Below are positions 7,136 to 15,995 of a DNA stretch of 51,390 nucleotides, piece after piece. This DNA is from Nostoc mirabile CHAB5784 (GTDB lineage: Bacteria > Cyanobacteriota > Cyanobacteriia > Cyanobacteriales > Nostocaceae), in the NCBI RefSeq assembly GCF_020829645.1, contig NZ_JAIVFS010000058.1, positions 1 to 51,390 of the forward strand. Reading direction: 5' to 3'. Under the pieces are notes generated by a model, which worked only from the letters and a program-made list of their open reading frames with translations, did no database searches and was not told the DNA's origin. A program made the translations under genes and the position numbers. Numbering within the stretch: position 1 is the stretch's first letter; each line of letters begins with the position of its first letter.

Positions 7136-10100
7136 TCAGGAAGAGCAAGCCTTTTGTCTAGCAATCTTGCTTAATTTGGCTCTTAAATCTGCCCATTTGA
7201 CCCCTTCTAAGCTGGGCAAAACAATATGAGCGGCTCCAACTCGTTCAGTTGGGCCGAGTCCTACTGCCCACATACCACCGGCTAGGGCCGCCTCAACGCC
7301 TGCTGCGGCATCTTCTACAACTACAGATTGCGCTGGTTCGAGTTCTAGCTGCTTGGCTGCGTACAAAAATAGGTCGGGTGCTGGCTTGGGTTGTTGTACA
7401 CTATAACCGTCTGCGATCGCATCTACTTTATCAGCAATGCCCAATCGCTCGATCACTGTGCGGGCATTTTTGCTAGCTGAACCAATACCTATTTTAATCC
7501 CAGCTTGCCGCAGTTCATCCAAGAGGGCGATCGCACCTGGTAATAAATCCTTGGGTGTCATGTTTTGGATCGATTCCACATAGTAGCGATTCTTCCGCTC
7601 CATCATCTCCTCGATTTGTGCCTCCGAATAGGGTCTATCTCCAATAATATGCATCAGGGAAGCACGACGGGATACACCCCGCAGCGCTTCGTTAGCTTGC
7701 CGATTAAACGGTATACCCTCTTCATCCGCTAGCTTTTGCCAACCTTGATAGTGAAGTTCTGCTGTATCTGTTAGCACTCCATCTAGGTCGAAGATGAATC
7801 CTTGGATGTTGGATGTTAGGGGAGTGGGGAGTGGGGAGTGGGGAGTGGGGAATGGGGGGGATGAAAGGGCAGGGGAGGCAGGGGAGGATGAGGGAGCAGG
7901 GGGGGAAGTCTGGTTTTTAGAAGCTTCTGAGGGGAAATTTGGGGGATTTGAGGAGAGGGAAAGTTGGAGATATTCTAGGTGACGAGTTCTATTTTGCGTG
8001 ACTTGTTCTTTGCGTAGATCAAAGTCGTGCCATAATCCTTGCCAGTGGAGTTTAAATTTCAGGCGTGTCCAGCCATCAGGCAGATGGGAGTTGGCTACGG
8101 GGCCATTTTCGGTTAGTTGAATGCCGCCGAATCCAAAAATTACAGCTTGCCAAACGCCACCAGCAGTAGCACCGTGAATTCCATCGCTGGTGTTACCTCG
8201 GTTATCTTCAAGATCCACCATTAACGCTTGCATAAACACTTCGTAAGCTTCCGTTGATTTGCCCAAATCGGAAGCTAAAATTGCGTGAACTGCTGGGCCA
8301 AGGGACGAACCATAGCTAATGTCTGTGCGGGGTGCGTAGTAGTCCCAGTTTGTCTGCAATGCTTTTTGGTTGTAGGGAAAATCTGCTGATTCCCGCATTA
8401 AATAAAGGAGCATCAATATATCTGGCTGTTTGATTACTTGATATTTATTGGTTTTCTCAATACCCAAGATGGCTTGCATGGAGCGATCGCGCCCTTGGTA
8501 ATCTGCTAAGTTGATATCTTCTAATTGGAAAAATCCCTCAAACTGCTCGATTAGCTCTGTTAATGGGTCATGGAGGAACAAGATTTTGGCGATGATATCT
8601 TGCCAGTGCGTTCGCTCCTGTGGTGTAAGTTTTAGTTTCTGTTCTAGTTCAGTACCTCGTTCGGGGAACTTGTGAGCCAACCAATCATAAACTGCGATCG
8701 CTTTCTCTAGATGCCATTGCGCCATCCGATTTGTAAAGGCGTTATTGTGGACGAATTCATGGTATTCATCCACACCGATCACTCCCCGAATTTCATACTG
8801 TTGGCGCTCAGGATTGAATTCGACCCGGCTACCCCAGAAGATGGCGGCATCCAAAATAATCTCTGCGCCGCGCTGTTGCATCCACTCATCATCACCAGTG
8901 GCTTGCCAGTAGTTCCAAGCGGCGTAGGGAATATCTGCATTGATATGAATTTCGCGATCGCGGCACCAAATCCGCACGTCTTCACCATAAAAATCATTTC
9001 CGAGCGCCCAACGTGGTGTTACTTCATCTCCGGTATCAGCACTTTCCCAGGCAAACATTGCCCCTTTATATCCGTAATGGGCAGCCTTGCGTCTAGCTCC
9101 TGGTAAGGTGTGCCAACGGTAACTGAGTAAATTTCGAGCGATCGCTGGTTGGGTAAACAGAAAAAAGGGCAGCATAAAAATTTCTGTATCCCAAAAGATA
9201 TGACCGCGATAGCCGAACCCAGAAAGGGTTTTAGCAGGAATGCTCACCCTGTCATCATGGCGTGACCCAGCTATCAGTAGCTGGAATAGATTGTAGCGAA
9301 CAGCAAAAGCAGCTGTGCTATCCCCCTCAATGAGGATGTCGCTTTGCTGCCACACCTCATCCCATGCCTGCTGATTGGCTTTTAGTAGTGTTGCGTAGTC
9401 TGGCAGGTGCGCGAGTTTTTCTGTAACTGCTGAAACTGGTGTCTCAGTCTCCCGCGAGGTAAAAACTGTCACGATTTTTTCTACGGTTACAGTCTGTTGT
9501 GATTTAGCCAGGTAGGTCATGCTCAAGGTTGGATAACCAGGTGCAGTACTGACTTGCGAAGATGCTTCAGTGCCTGAGATTCTCATTGTTGCGCCCATAC
9601 CGAGTTCAATTCGGGAGTGGCGGGTGCGGCGTTGCAACCAGATTCCTTGGTCAGTCTTGCCTTGATCTAGTCCTTCCCAGTGATTAAAACCCTGATTTTC
9701 TGGATAGCCGTTGATACTTCCCTGAACTTCAATTGACCCATCAAAATCTACTGGCGTTAAATGGCAGCGTTGCGCCAACACATGCTGATCTGCAAAACTA
9801 GCAAAGCGTTCAAAGTTAATATCTATAGTGTTTCCACTGGGAGAGCGCCAACGCAAGTAACGGCACAGAAGTCCGTAGCGTAAATCAAGCTGCCGATCAT
9901 AGCGCAATATCTCACCTTGATCGAGACGGAAGCGATCGCCATTTACAATCACTACCAAAGGTAACCAGTCAGGGCAATTTGCCAGTTCAGTGTACACCAC
10001 CGGCACATCGTCGTAGACACCGTTGATAAAAGTAGCTGGCAATGCATGAGGATAACCTTCTTCAAAACTGCCTTTTGTTGCCAGGTATCCATTGCCGATT

Positions 10101-10204
10101 GTAAAGACGGTTTCTTTAGAGTGCAATTGCTCAGGGTCAAACTGGGTTTCGATTAAAATCCAGTCTGTGTAGATAAAATTGCGAGAATGACCTTTTGTTT
10201 GCAT
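7136..10204 (-). CDS. bifunctional GH65 disaccharide phosphorylase / beta-phosphoglucomutase
   Basis: A 1022-residue fusion. Residues 1 to about 760 form a family 65 glycoside hydrolase: N-terminal beta-sandwich, then an (alpha/alpha)6 barrel with FGYRGHIFWDTEIFMLPFF and the general acid motif RGVIGVDEYHEFVHNNAFTN (Glu near 480), and the phosphate-site stretch KQPDILMLLYL. After a Pro/Ser-rich linker, residues from about 800 form a HAD-type beta-phosphoglucomutase (FDLDGVLTDTAELHY nucleophile motif, GSASKN, KPAPDLF, VEDAAAGVEAA). Family knowledge says the first half phosphorolyses maltose, trehalose or kojibiose to beta-glucose-1-phosphate, which the second half converts to glucose-6-phosphate. 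Which disaccharide is used cannot be read from sequence. Sucrose synthase lies upstream on the same strand. Confidence 0.92.
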   Translation of the reverse strand: MQTKGHSRNFIYTDWILIETQFDPEQLHSKETVFTIGNGYLATKGSFEEGYPHALPATFINGVYDDVPVVYTELANCPDWLPLVVIVNGDRFRLDQGEILRYDRQLDLRYGLLCRYLRWRSPSGNTIDINFERFASFADQHVLAQRCHLTPVDFDGSIEVQGSINGYPENQGFNHWEGLDQGKTDQGIWLQRRTRHSRIELGMGATMRISGTEASSQVSTAPGYPTLSMTYLAKSQQTVTVEKIVTVFTSRETETPVSAVTEKLAHLPDYATLLKANQQAWDEVWQQSDILIEGDSTAAFAVRYNLFQLLIAGSRHDDRVSIPAKTLSGFGYRGHIFWDTEIFMLPFFLFTQPAIARNLLSYRWHTLPGARRKAAHYGYKGAMFAWESADTGDEVTPRWALGNDFYGEDVRIWCRDREIHINADIPYAAWNYWQATGDDEWMQQRGAEIILDAAIFWGSRVEFNPERQQYEIRGVIGVDEYHEFVHNNAFTNRMAQWHLEKAIAVYDWLAHKFPERGTELEQKLKLTPQERTHWQDIIAKILFLHDPLTELIEQFEGFFQLEDINLADYQGRDRSMQAILGIEKTNKYQVIKQPDILMLLYLMRESADFPYNQKALQTNWDYYAPRTDISYGSSLGPAVHAILASDLGKSTEAYEVFMQALMVDLEDNRGNTSDGIHGATAGGVWQAVIFGFGGIQLTENGPVANSHLPDGWTRLKFKLHWQGLWHDFDLRKEQVTQNRTRHLEYLQLSLSSNPPNFPSEASKNQTSPPAPSSSPASPALSSPPFPTPHSPLPTPLTSNIQGFIFDLDGVLTDTAELHYQGWQKLADEEGIPFNRQANEALRGVSRRASLMHIIGDRPYSEAQIEEMMERKNRYYVESIQNMTPKDLLPGAIALLDELRQAGIKIGIGSASKNARTVIERLGIADKVDAIADGYSVQQPKPAPDLFLYAAKQLELEPAQSVVVEDAAAGVEAALAGGMWAVGLGPTERVGAAHIVLPSLEGVKWADLRAKLSKIARQKACSS
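7810..7905. repeat. GGGGAGT heptanucleotide repeat within the GH65 fusion linker
   Basis: Four or more near-perfect GGGGAGT units plus G-rich degenerate units. On the coding strand they read as a Pro/Ser/Thr-rich linker (PTPHSPLPTPLT). The same heptamer occurs between genes at about 3470, 10680 and 16690, so an intergenic-type repeat has expanded inside a coding region at a tolerant interdomain site. Confidence 0.85.
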
Positions 10205-10268
10205 AAGTTGGGGAGTAGGGAGAAACTAATTCGTAATTCGTAATTAGGATTGGATTGGAGATTTTGAG

Positions 10269-10526
10269 TATCTGAGGTAGATGAATGAGTCTTTGAGGTG
10301 GATGAATGAGTCTTTGAGGTGGATGAATGAGTCTTTGAGGTGGATGAATGAGTCTTTGAGGTGGATGAATGAGTCTCTGAGGTGGATGAATGAGTCTCTG
10401 AGGTGGATGAATGAGTCTCTGAGGTGGATGAATGAGTCTCTGAGGTGGATGAATGAGTCTCTGAGGTGGATGAATGAGTCTCTGAGGTGGATGAATGAGT
10501 ATCTAAGGTGGATGAATGAGTCTTTA
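10269..10526. repeat. 21-bp tandem repeat array, 12 copies (array 1)
   Basis: Twelve units of GATGAATGAGTCTYTGAGGTG with only a few substitutions, mainly TTT/TCT. Because 21 is a multiple of three, the array is open on both strands (for example repeating MNESLRW), which yields spurious ORFs. It sits in the upstream region of the GH65 gene, and its last unit runs directly into the left end of the MITE at 10524. Two further 21-bp arrays with unrelated sequence exist at 18222-18473 and 30337-30533. Confidence 0.95.
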
Positions 10527-10649
10527 GGGACTTCCAAGAAATAAATTATCTAAATGAACGAACCACAGAGACGCAGAGAACACAGAGAGGGGAGAAATAG
10601 AGAAGATTTTTGCGTCAGTTTTGGGATATTTTTTTATTTGGAAGTCCCT
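10524..10649. mobile_element. MITE-like element with AGGGACTTCCAA ends, copy 2
   Basis: The element has ends AGGGACTTCCAAGAAATAAA and TTTTTATTTGGAAGTCCCT, and the flanks TTA/TTA fit a 3-bp duplication. About 120 bases are shared with copy 1 (6879-7090), inverted relative to it, including ACCACAGAGACGCAGAGAAC and GAAGATTTTTGCGTCAG. It abuts the 21-bp array. Confidence 0.8.
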
Positions 10650-10701
10650 TAAGCCAATGCTTTAACTTGTAACTCCCCCTGCTCCCCCACTCCCCACTCC
10701 C

Positions 10702-13113
10702 TCATCCCCCCTTATGTTTTTCCAAAATCTTTTCGGCTCTAGGTTTATAAATGAGATGAAATAAGGTTTCCATATAGCGATCTCTGGCTTCGTTATTTTC
10801 TGGAGCAACAAAGTTCCAAAAACTAAATATTTTGGCAAGCTGTAGTAATTGATTACTATGTAAATGCCAATTGTATCTATGATGAATTCGCTGACTCATC
10901 CATTCTGAGACTTCCTGCCAATAGTCATCTTCAGTACTGCATTGTTCAACAAAGCCTAAAATTTTCTTTGCTGTACCTTCTAAGTCTGTAGGATTAACAT
11001 TAAATTCATTCTCTTGGTTTTCGATAATTTCTAAAGAGCCGCCAAATTGAGTAGCAAAAGTTGGCAAGCCGGAAATCATCGCTTCCAAGATAGACCGACC
11101 GAAGGATTCAAAGCGGGCAAAGTGGACATAAATTCCCTGAGAATCTGCAACTACTCGGTAGGCTTCGCCGACGTTGCTGCTAGGGATACGCATCCCCACC
11201 CAGCGAATTTTGCCATTGAGATGATATTGCTCAATAATCTCGTGGAGTTTTTGGATTTCTTCTGCTTCTTCTAAGTTTGTAGCTTCATCTGGATGCAGTT
11301 TACTACTTAAAAGGATTAGGTTACAGCGCTCTTGCAACGCCTGACTTTGACCAAAGCATTCCGCTAACCCAGTGAGATTTTTGATTGAAGTGATGCGAGC
11401 AACGGCAAAGATTGGTCGCTTGTTAAGGTTATCTAAATGACCAAAGATTTGGGGGTCTTCGCGGGTAAAGAGGAGGCCATGAATTTGTGTGCAAAGCTTA
11501 ATATCTCGGTCTTCTTTTTGGCTATAGGGAAAGAAAATCTTTTCATTTACTCCCGGCGGCACTAAGTTGAATTTAGGACTAAACAAATCAATGCCATCAA
11601 CTACATGATAAAGTTGCGGCATCGTAAAGCATTTGTACGATTCGTATTGACCTATGGTGTCAGGTGTGCCGACAATTTCTTGATAGGATGATGTGATGAT
11701 AAACTCGGCTGCATTCATGCTAATCAAATCGGCGGTAAATTGTACCGAGAAGTGATATTGGTCTTCTAAATCTTGCCAATATAAATTACTAAATAGATAT
11801 TTAGGTTTTTCTAAGGAATGGGCAATGTTGCACTGGGTAACTTTCATCCGGCGCGATAAAAGAAAAGCCACTAAGTTACCGTCGCTGTAGTTGCCAACAA
11901 GAAGATCAGGTTTACCTTGGAATTGAGCTAGCAATTCTTTTTCTGCATCTAGAGCAAAGTTTTCTAAATAGGGCCAAATCTCAAATTTAGAAATCCAATT
12001 GTTCGTAATTTCAGGATTGAATTCACCAAAAGGAACGCGCAATATCCAAGCATTTTCAGTATCTTGAACTTTTTCTAAGCGCAGGTTGCAAAATGTCCCT
12101 TCGCAGTTAGGGATTAGCCGGGTGAGAATAATCACATGTGGCTTCATACCCAGCACATCCAGTCCAGCGAGTTTGATTTGTTCACGCAGTTCGTTTTCTA
12201 AGCTGCGGGCTTGTTCAAGGACGTAGATAACTTGACTTAGTGTTTCATCTCTTCCTAAGACATCTTCTTGTCCCACCCAGCCGTGGATGGAAATGAGGAC
12301 AACGCGAAAAATGGCGGGGACGCGGGCCACAAATGTTTCTAAGATGCCAGGTTCTGGAGAATAAATGAGTCGATCGAGGAGTTCTAGGGTTTCGGAGACT
12401 CGCGCCGCAGTGTTACCCCAACCCGGCTCAAAGCCGAGTTCTTGAAGAGCGAAGCGGAATTTTTCATAAGGTTCATCAGGCTCAAGCTCATTTAGCAATT
12501 TGAGCGCTAGCTTAATTTGTTTGGCTAGGTGAATCCCTGAAGGAATGCGATCGCTCAACAGCAGCCGAATTCCATCGTGTTGTAGCCCCTGTAATGCTTG
12601 AAATAACATTTCCACCCAATATTGGGGGTCAGTCAACAATTGATTGCACAGGTAACGGTTGAGGAAGGCTAAACCTTGACCAATATTTCTGGGGTCGTCG
12701 ATTCTTGGAGAACTTTCGTAAAACGGGTGGAGGTCGATTTCCAGGATGTGGGGTTGGTAGCGGTTGACTAGGCGATCTCTCACATCTAGCAGCGCTTGAG
12801 GCGTCATCTGCTCGAAACTATTAAAATCAGCTGTCAGTTTCCAAACTTCCTGGCTAGCAATCCTGGGGCGAACCACGAACCAGGTACTTTCTTCTTCAAA
12901 AATTATTTCGTGGGTGTACTGTATCAGTTTGCCCACAGAAGAAGAATAGTAAAAATAGGCTGGCTTTTGGGATTGATGACAGTAATCGGCAAAAGCTTGT
13001 AAAATTTCATTTCTCAGGAAGTAACGCTTACCTGAAGCACTCAACGTATAAATCAACTGATGTAGAGCAGTTTTTTCATCACCGTTGAAGACAGCTTGAA
13101 CTAGTTCATACAT
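10702..13113 (-). CDS. susA: sucrose synthase
   Basis: A GT4-family glycosyltransferase that reversibly cleaves sucrose with ADP or UDP into fructose and a nucleotide sugar, feeding glycogen and polysaccharide synthesis. From ATG 13113 it is 803 residues, the length of Anabaena SusA; the frame extends to a TTG at 13128. The N-terminal regulatory region is followed by the GT-B part with KPDLLVGNYSDGNLVAFLLSRRM, the sucrose-synthase motif PGVNEKIFFPYS, RPIFAVARI and KNLTGL, and the E-x7-E motif ESFGRSILEAM near residue 668. In filamentous cyanobacteria SusA matters for diazotrophic growth and glycogen. The adjacent GH65 fusion suggests linked disaccharide metabolism. Confidence 0.96.
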   Translation of the reverse strand: MYELVQAVFNGDEKTALHQLIYTLSASGKRYFLRNEILQAFADYCHQSQKPAYFYYSSSVGKLIQYTHEIIFEEESTWFVVRPRIASQEVWKLTADFNSFEQMTPQALLDVRDRLVNRYQPHILEIDLHPFYESSPRIDDPRNIGQGLAFLNRYLCNQLLTDPQYWVEMLFQALQGLQHDGIRLLLSDRIPSGIHLAKQIKLALKLLNELEPDEPYEKFRFALQELGFEPGWGNTAARVSETLELLDRLIYSPEPGILETFVARVPAIFRVVLISIHGWVGQEDVLGRDETLSQVIYVLEQARSLENELREQIKLAGLDVLGMKPHVIILTRLIPNCEGTFCNLRLEKVQDTENAWILRVPFGEFNPEITNNWISKFEIWPYLENFALDAEKELLAQFQGKPDLLVGNYSDGNLVAFLLSRRMKVTQCNIAHSLEKPKYLFSNLYWQDLEDQYHFSVQFTADLISMNAAEFIITSSYQEIVGTPDTIGQYESYKCFTMPQLYHVVDGIDLFSPKFNLVPPGVNEKIFFPYSQKEDRDIKLCTQIHGLLFTREDPQIFGHLDNLNKRPIFAVARITSIKNLTGLAECFGQSQALQERCNLILLSSKLHPDEATNLEEAEEIQKLHEIIEQYHLNGKIRWVGMRIPSSNVGEAYRVVADSQGIYVHFARFESFGRSILEAMISGLPTFATQFGGSLEIIENQENEFNVNPTDLEGTAKKILGFVEQCSTEDDYWQEVSEWMSQRIHHRYNWHLHSNQLLQLAKIFSFWNFVAPENNEARDRYMETLFHLIYKPRAEKILEKHKGG

Positions 13114-13299
13114 GATGACGAATCCCAAAATTTTAGCTAGGTCACGACCTCATTTTTATCTCCAGTCTCCGGTTTTCTGAGGCACATTCCCCGTTTAATG
13201 GTATATAAACATGAAAACCACCCGCGTCTAACTCTGGGATGAAACGCTGCGAGGGCTTCAAATCTATGGGATGAGGGAGTCACAAAGAGGAAAAGGGGC

Positions 13300-13362
13300 A
13301 GGGGGCAGGGAGCAGGGGGGAGAACCCGTTAACAATTCAAAATTCAAAATTCAAAATTCAAA
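13300..13362. repeat. AATTCAAA microrepeat and G-rich run upstream of susA
   Basis: Part of the 520-base gap 13114-13635. A G-rich stretch (GGGGCAGGGGGCAGGG) is followed by about five ATTCAAA units at 13334-13362. These are common intergenic fillers in Nostoc-type genomes. They lie upstream of susA, whose promoter should lie between here and 13113, but no box can be named. Confidence 0.7.
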
Positions 13363-13443
13363 ATTAAAGACATTTCAGACGGGGATTTAAACCCCGACTG
13401 AAATGGATGCTACATGTAATGGTTGGGGTCTTAAACCCTTTAA
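13363..13443. repeat. dispersed repeat with GGGGATTTAAACCCC core, copy 1
   Basis: The core reads GACGGGGATTTAAACCCCG followed by ACTGAAAT, then TAATGGTTGGGGTCTTAAAC and CCTTTAATTT. The same blocks occur at 24764-24894 and, reversed, at 46715-46880. The palindromic halves could form hairpins. Downstream, 13475-13563 carries a partial copy, reversed, of the hairpin element seen at 51007-51052. Confidence 0.75.
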
Positions 13444-13635
13444 TTTACGATAAATAAATTCATTGAAAGCTTAGACGCATTATTTCTTGTGTCACTTTCC
13501 GCTCAAAATAAATATTTAGAACTTCAGTTCCTTGCGGGACATGACTTTTACGTTAAGTTGACACCAATGAGCATTGCTGTGCCCTTACAAAAGATATGTT
13601 GGGCATAGAGTGCGATCGCCTCTATACCTTTTCGC

Positions 13636-14751
13636 TTATCTTTGCAAACTACGAGGGTCAAGAGCATCTCTGAGTCCATCACCGAGTAAGTTGAATGCTA
13701 GCACTGTGAGGATAATCAGCACAGCAGGCGGCCAGATTAGCCAAGGTTGCAATACCAAAATTGAAGCATTGCTAGCCAGAGAAAGCATATTCCCCCAAGA
13801 GGGGTCTGGTTGTTGAATTCCCAAGCCGATGAGACTCAGTATCGCTTCTGCACCAATAAAGCTGGGAATTGCAAGAGTAGCAGAGATAATTACATAACTA
13901 GCCGTTTGCGGCAAAACGTGGCGGAGGATAATATAAAGTGGGTTTGCGCCCATTGCGCGTGCCGCTTGGACAAATTCTCGCTCTTTGATTGATAGTACCT
14001 GTCCTCGAATCACCCGTGCTAAACCAGCCCAGCTAATAACCGAAGTAATCACCACAATCAGCAAAAAGCGCTGGGTACTGCTTAAACCAGGTGGTAAGAC
14101 TGCTCCCAAAGTCACCAAAAGATAAATACTAGGGAAAGTCATTAGCACTTCTGCCAAGCGCATAATGACGCTATCAGTCACACCGCCGAAATAGCCGGAA
14201 ATTCCCCCGATGATCAAACCGAGGGGGTAGGTAATGATAATGCCAAAAATACCGATAAACATACTGATGCGACCGCCATGTAAGAGGCGACTGAATTGGT
14301 CGCGGCTTTGGTCATCAGTGCCCAAGATGTTGAATTTGGCTCCAGTTGTGGTGCCAAATAAATGCCAATTTAAGGGAATACCAGGAAAGATTGTGACTTC
14401 ATCCCACTTTGGGGGTAATGGCAAACTCATCTGCAACAATCGGTATTCTGGCCCGGAGACAAATAGACGCAGGGGTGAGGGCTTTGTCAAGTCTACAATG
14501 AGTTCGCGATCGCCTGTTTCTAAATTCGTGTCTCCCTGAGTCGTTGGATAAACATGGGGGCCGATAAACTGCCCTGACTGAGAAACCCAATGTATCTTAG
14601 TTGGTGGGAGCAGTGAACCATTGGGCTGTGAGGCGTAGGGGTCATAAGGAGCCACGAAATCTGCTGCAATTACTGCTACGTAGAAAATTAACAGCAAAAT
14701 TGCCCCAAATCGTGCCAAAGGATTTTTTTTCAGTCGTCGCCACCAATCCAT
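13636..14751 (-). CDS. ABC transporter permease, OppC/DppC type
   Basis: A 371-residue inner-membrane permease. It starts with the OppC N-terminal segment (RFGAILLLIFYVAVIAADFV followed by APYDPY), then a periplasmic region of about 110 residues, then the permease core with five further membrane helices. The EAA loop that docks the ATPase is REFVQAARAMGANPLYIILRH at about residues 256-276. The C-terminal GDGLRDALDPR is typical of the family. By family it imports oligopeptides, dipeptides or nickel; the matching OppB-type permease, ATPases and binding protein are not in this window, as is common in cyanobacteria with scattered transporter genes. Confidence 0.92.
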   Translation of the reverse strand: MDWWRRLKKNPLARFGAILLLIFYVAVIAADFVAPYDPYASQPNGSLLPPTKIHWVSQSGQFIGPHVYPTTQGDTNLETGDRELIVDLTKPSPLRLFVSGPEYRLLQMSLPLPPKWDEVTIFPGIPLNWHLFGTTTGAKFNILGTDDQSRDQFSRLLHGGRISMFIGIFGIIITYPLGLIIGGISGYFGGVTDSVIMRLAEVLMTFPSIYLLVTLGAVLPPGLSSTQRFLLIVVITSVISWAGLARVIRGQVLSIKEREFVQAARAMGANPLYIILRHVLPQTASYVIISATLAIPSFIGAEAILSLIGLGIQQPDPSWGNMLSLASNASILVLQPWLIWPPAVLIILTVLAFNLLGDGLRDALDPRSLQR

Positions 14752-14832
14752 AGTAGTTAGGAGTTATAAGTTAGGAGTTATAAGTTATTAAACTTTTATC
14801 TTAATTCATAACTCATAATTAATAATTATTAA

Positions 14833-15111
14833 CAGACGCGATTAATCGCGTCTCTAATTCCCAACTGTACAGACGCGATTAATCGCGTCTCTCCTAATTC
14901 CCAACTGTACAGACGCGATTAATCGCGTCTCTCCTAATTCTCAACAGACGCGATTAGTCGCGTCTCTCCTAATTCTCAACAGACGCGATTAATCGCGTCT
15001 CTCCTAATTCTCAACAGACGCGATTAATCGCGTCTCTACTAATTCCCAACTGTACAGACGCGATTAATCGCGTCTCTCCTAATTCCCAACAGACGCGATT
15101 AATCGCGTCTG
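14833..15111. repeat. array of eight 20-bp palindromes AGACGCGATTAATCGCGTCT
   Basis: Eight copies of AGACGCGATTAATCGCGTCT (one with a single change) are separated by 14-21 bases of near-constant spacer built from CTCCTAATTCCCAACTGTAC. The array fills the gap between the HD-domain gene and the permease gene, both on the minus strand, so it lies downstream of one and upstream of the other. A further single copy at about 41116-41137 supplies the C-terminus of the RmlD-like gene. Spacers are not unique, so it is not a CRISPR. Confidence 0.95.
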
Positions 15112-15113
15112 TA

Positions 15114-15995
15114 CTAATTCCCAACTCCTAATTTCTCTAAATAGCGCTGCTGTTCTTCCTGTTGTTTTTCATGTTCTACAACAAACACATTTGAGTAGAG
15201 ATTAGCCAGAATTTGTTTTCCCTGTTGTGTCAGTGATAGATAATGCAGCCCCTCTTGGATATAGGGATAGACGCCATTCCAGTAAAACTTAGCGTAGTTA
15301 TTACGTAAATCAGCAGGGGTTTTATAGCCCAAAACTTTATTTACACCAGTTTCTTCAAACTCGTAAAATAATGAAGTAATTTTTTTCAGGTAACGCGGGT
15401 CGCTTAGTTGACCAATCAAATCAGCAGCACGGACTAATCCTGCAAAACACCTTGTATCTTGATGATCTTCTGCCGCAGGCACGGGAAATCGAGTCAATTC
15501 AATATTGCTTTTAATTGCCTCAGCATCGATTAACTTGTGACCTCCAAAACGCTCATCAATAAAAAGCTTGGCTCTATCAACATGATACGGCGTCAGACTG
15601 GCATCAGAAGCGCCAGGAGCTACAGAAATCATTTTGCCATTTTTACCTGTGGCATATAAGCTTGCTGTCTCTCGGTCTTGTCGGCAAACTCCCTTAACGT
15701 AGCCAATATCATGAGACACTAAGGAAATGATACAATGCAGCCAGTCTTCACTGGAAACACCGCCTTCCCTAATGTGTTTGCCGCGTAATATTTCTTGCCC
15801 CACCAGGGTTACAAGTACTGTGTGTTCAACATTGTGATAAAGAGCGTCGCTATTGGCAATGTTTTCCAAAGCCATGTTACCAGCCCAGGCGATAATGTCC
15901 TGATAATCATTTTTGAAGCAGCCGTATGTGCGACGGTAACCTTCTCGAATTTCATTTACAAAGGCATCAATTAAAATTTCAGTGGCATTGAACAT
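15114..15995 (-). CDS. HD-domain metal-dependent phosphohydrolase
   Basis: A 293-residue protein. Metal ligands of the HD superfamily are visible as H54 and H58 in YHNVEHTVLV and H95-D96 in SLVSHDIGYV, and further conserved positions occur in the helix RAADLIGQLSD. HD enzymes hydrolyse phosphoester bonds in nucleotides or cyclic dinucleotides; the HNxEHT variant resembles cyclic-nucleotide phosphodiesterase-like cyanobacterial proteins, but the substrate cannot be assigned. The last three residues and the TAG stop lie at the edge of the 20-bp palindrome array, which suggests that the repeat has reshaped the C-terminus. Confidence 0.85.
   Translation of the reverse strand: MFNATEILIDAFVNEIREGYRRTYGCFKNDYQDIIAWAGNMALENIANSDALYHNVEHTVLVTLVGQEILRGKHIREGGVSSEDWLHCIISLVSHDIGYVKGVCRQDRETASLYATGKNGKMISVAPGASDASLTPYHVDRAKLFIDERFGGHKLIDAEAIKSNIELTRFPVPAAEDHQDTRCFAGLVRAADLIGQLSDPRYLKKITSLFYEFEETGVNKVLGYKTPADLRNNYAKFYWNGVYPYIQEGLHYLSLTQQGKQILANLYSNVFVVEHEKQQEEQQRYLEKLGVGN

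Noticed and set aside
6814..7164. Long N-terminal extension of the histidine kinase open frame, overlapping the 3' end of the GH65 gene
   Set aside because: It is translated from the AGGGACTTCC mobile element and shows no domain; a good ribosome binding site precedes GTG 6813.
10244..10544. Open frames on both strands with seven-residue repeats
   Set aside because: They follow from a 21-bp tandem array without stop codons; no ribosome binding site or non-repeat domain is present. The same applies to 18169-18489 and 30317-30548.
14833..15111. CRISPR-like array of regularly spaced repeats
   Set aside because: The spacers are nearly identical to each other and short (14-21 bases), the repeat is a perfect palindrome, and no cas genes are present.
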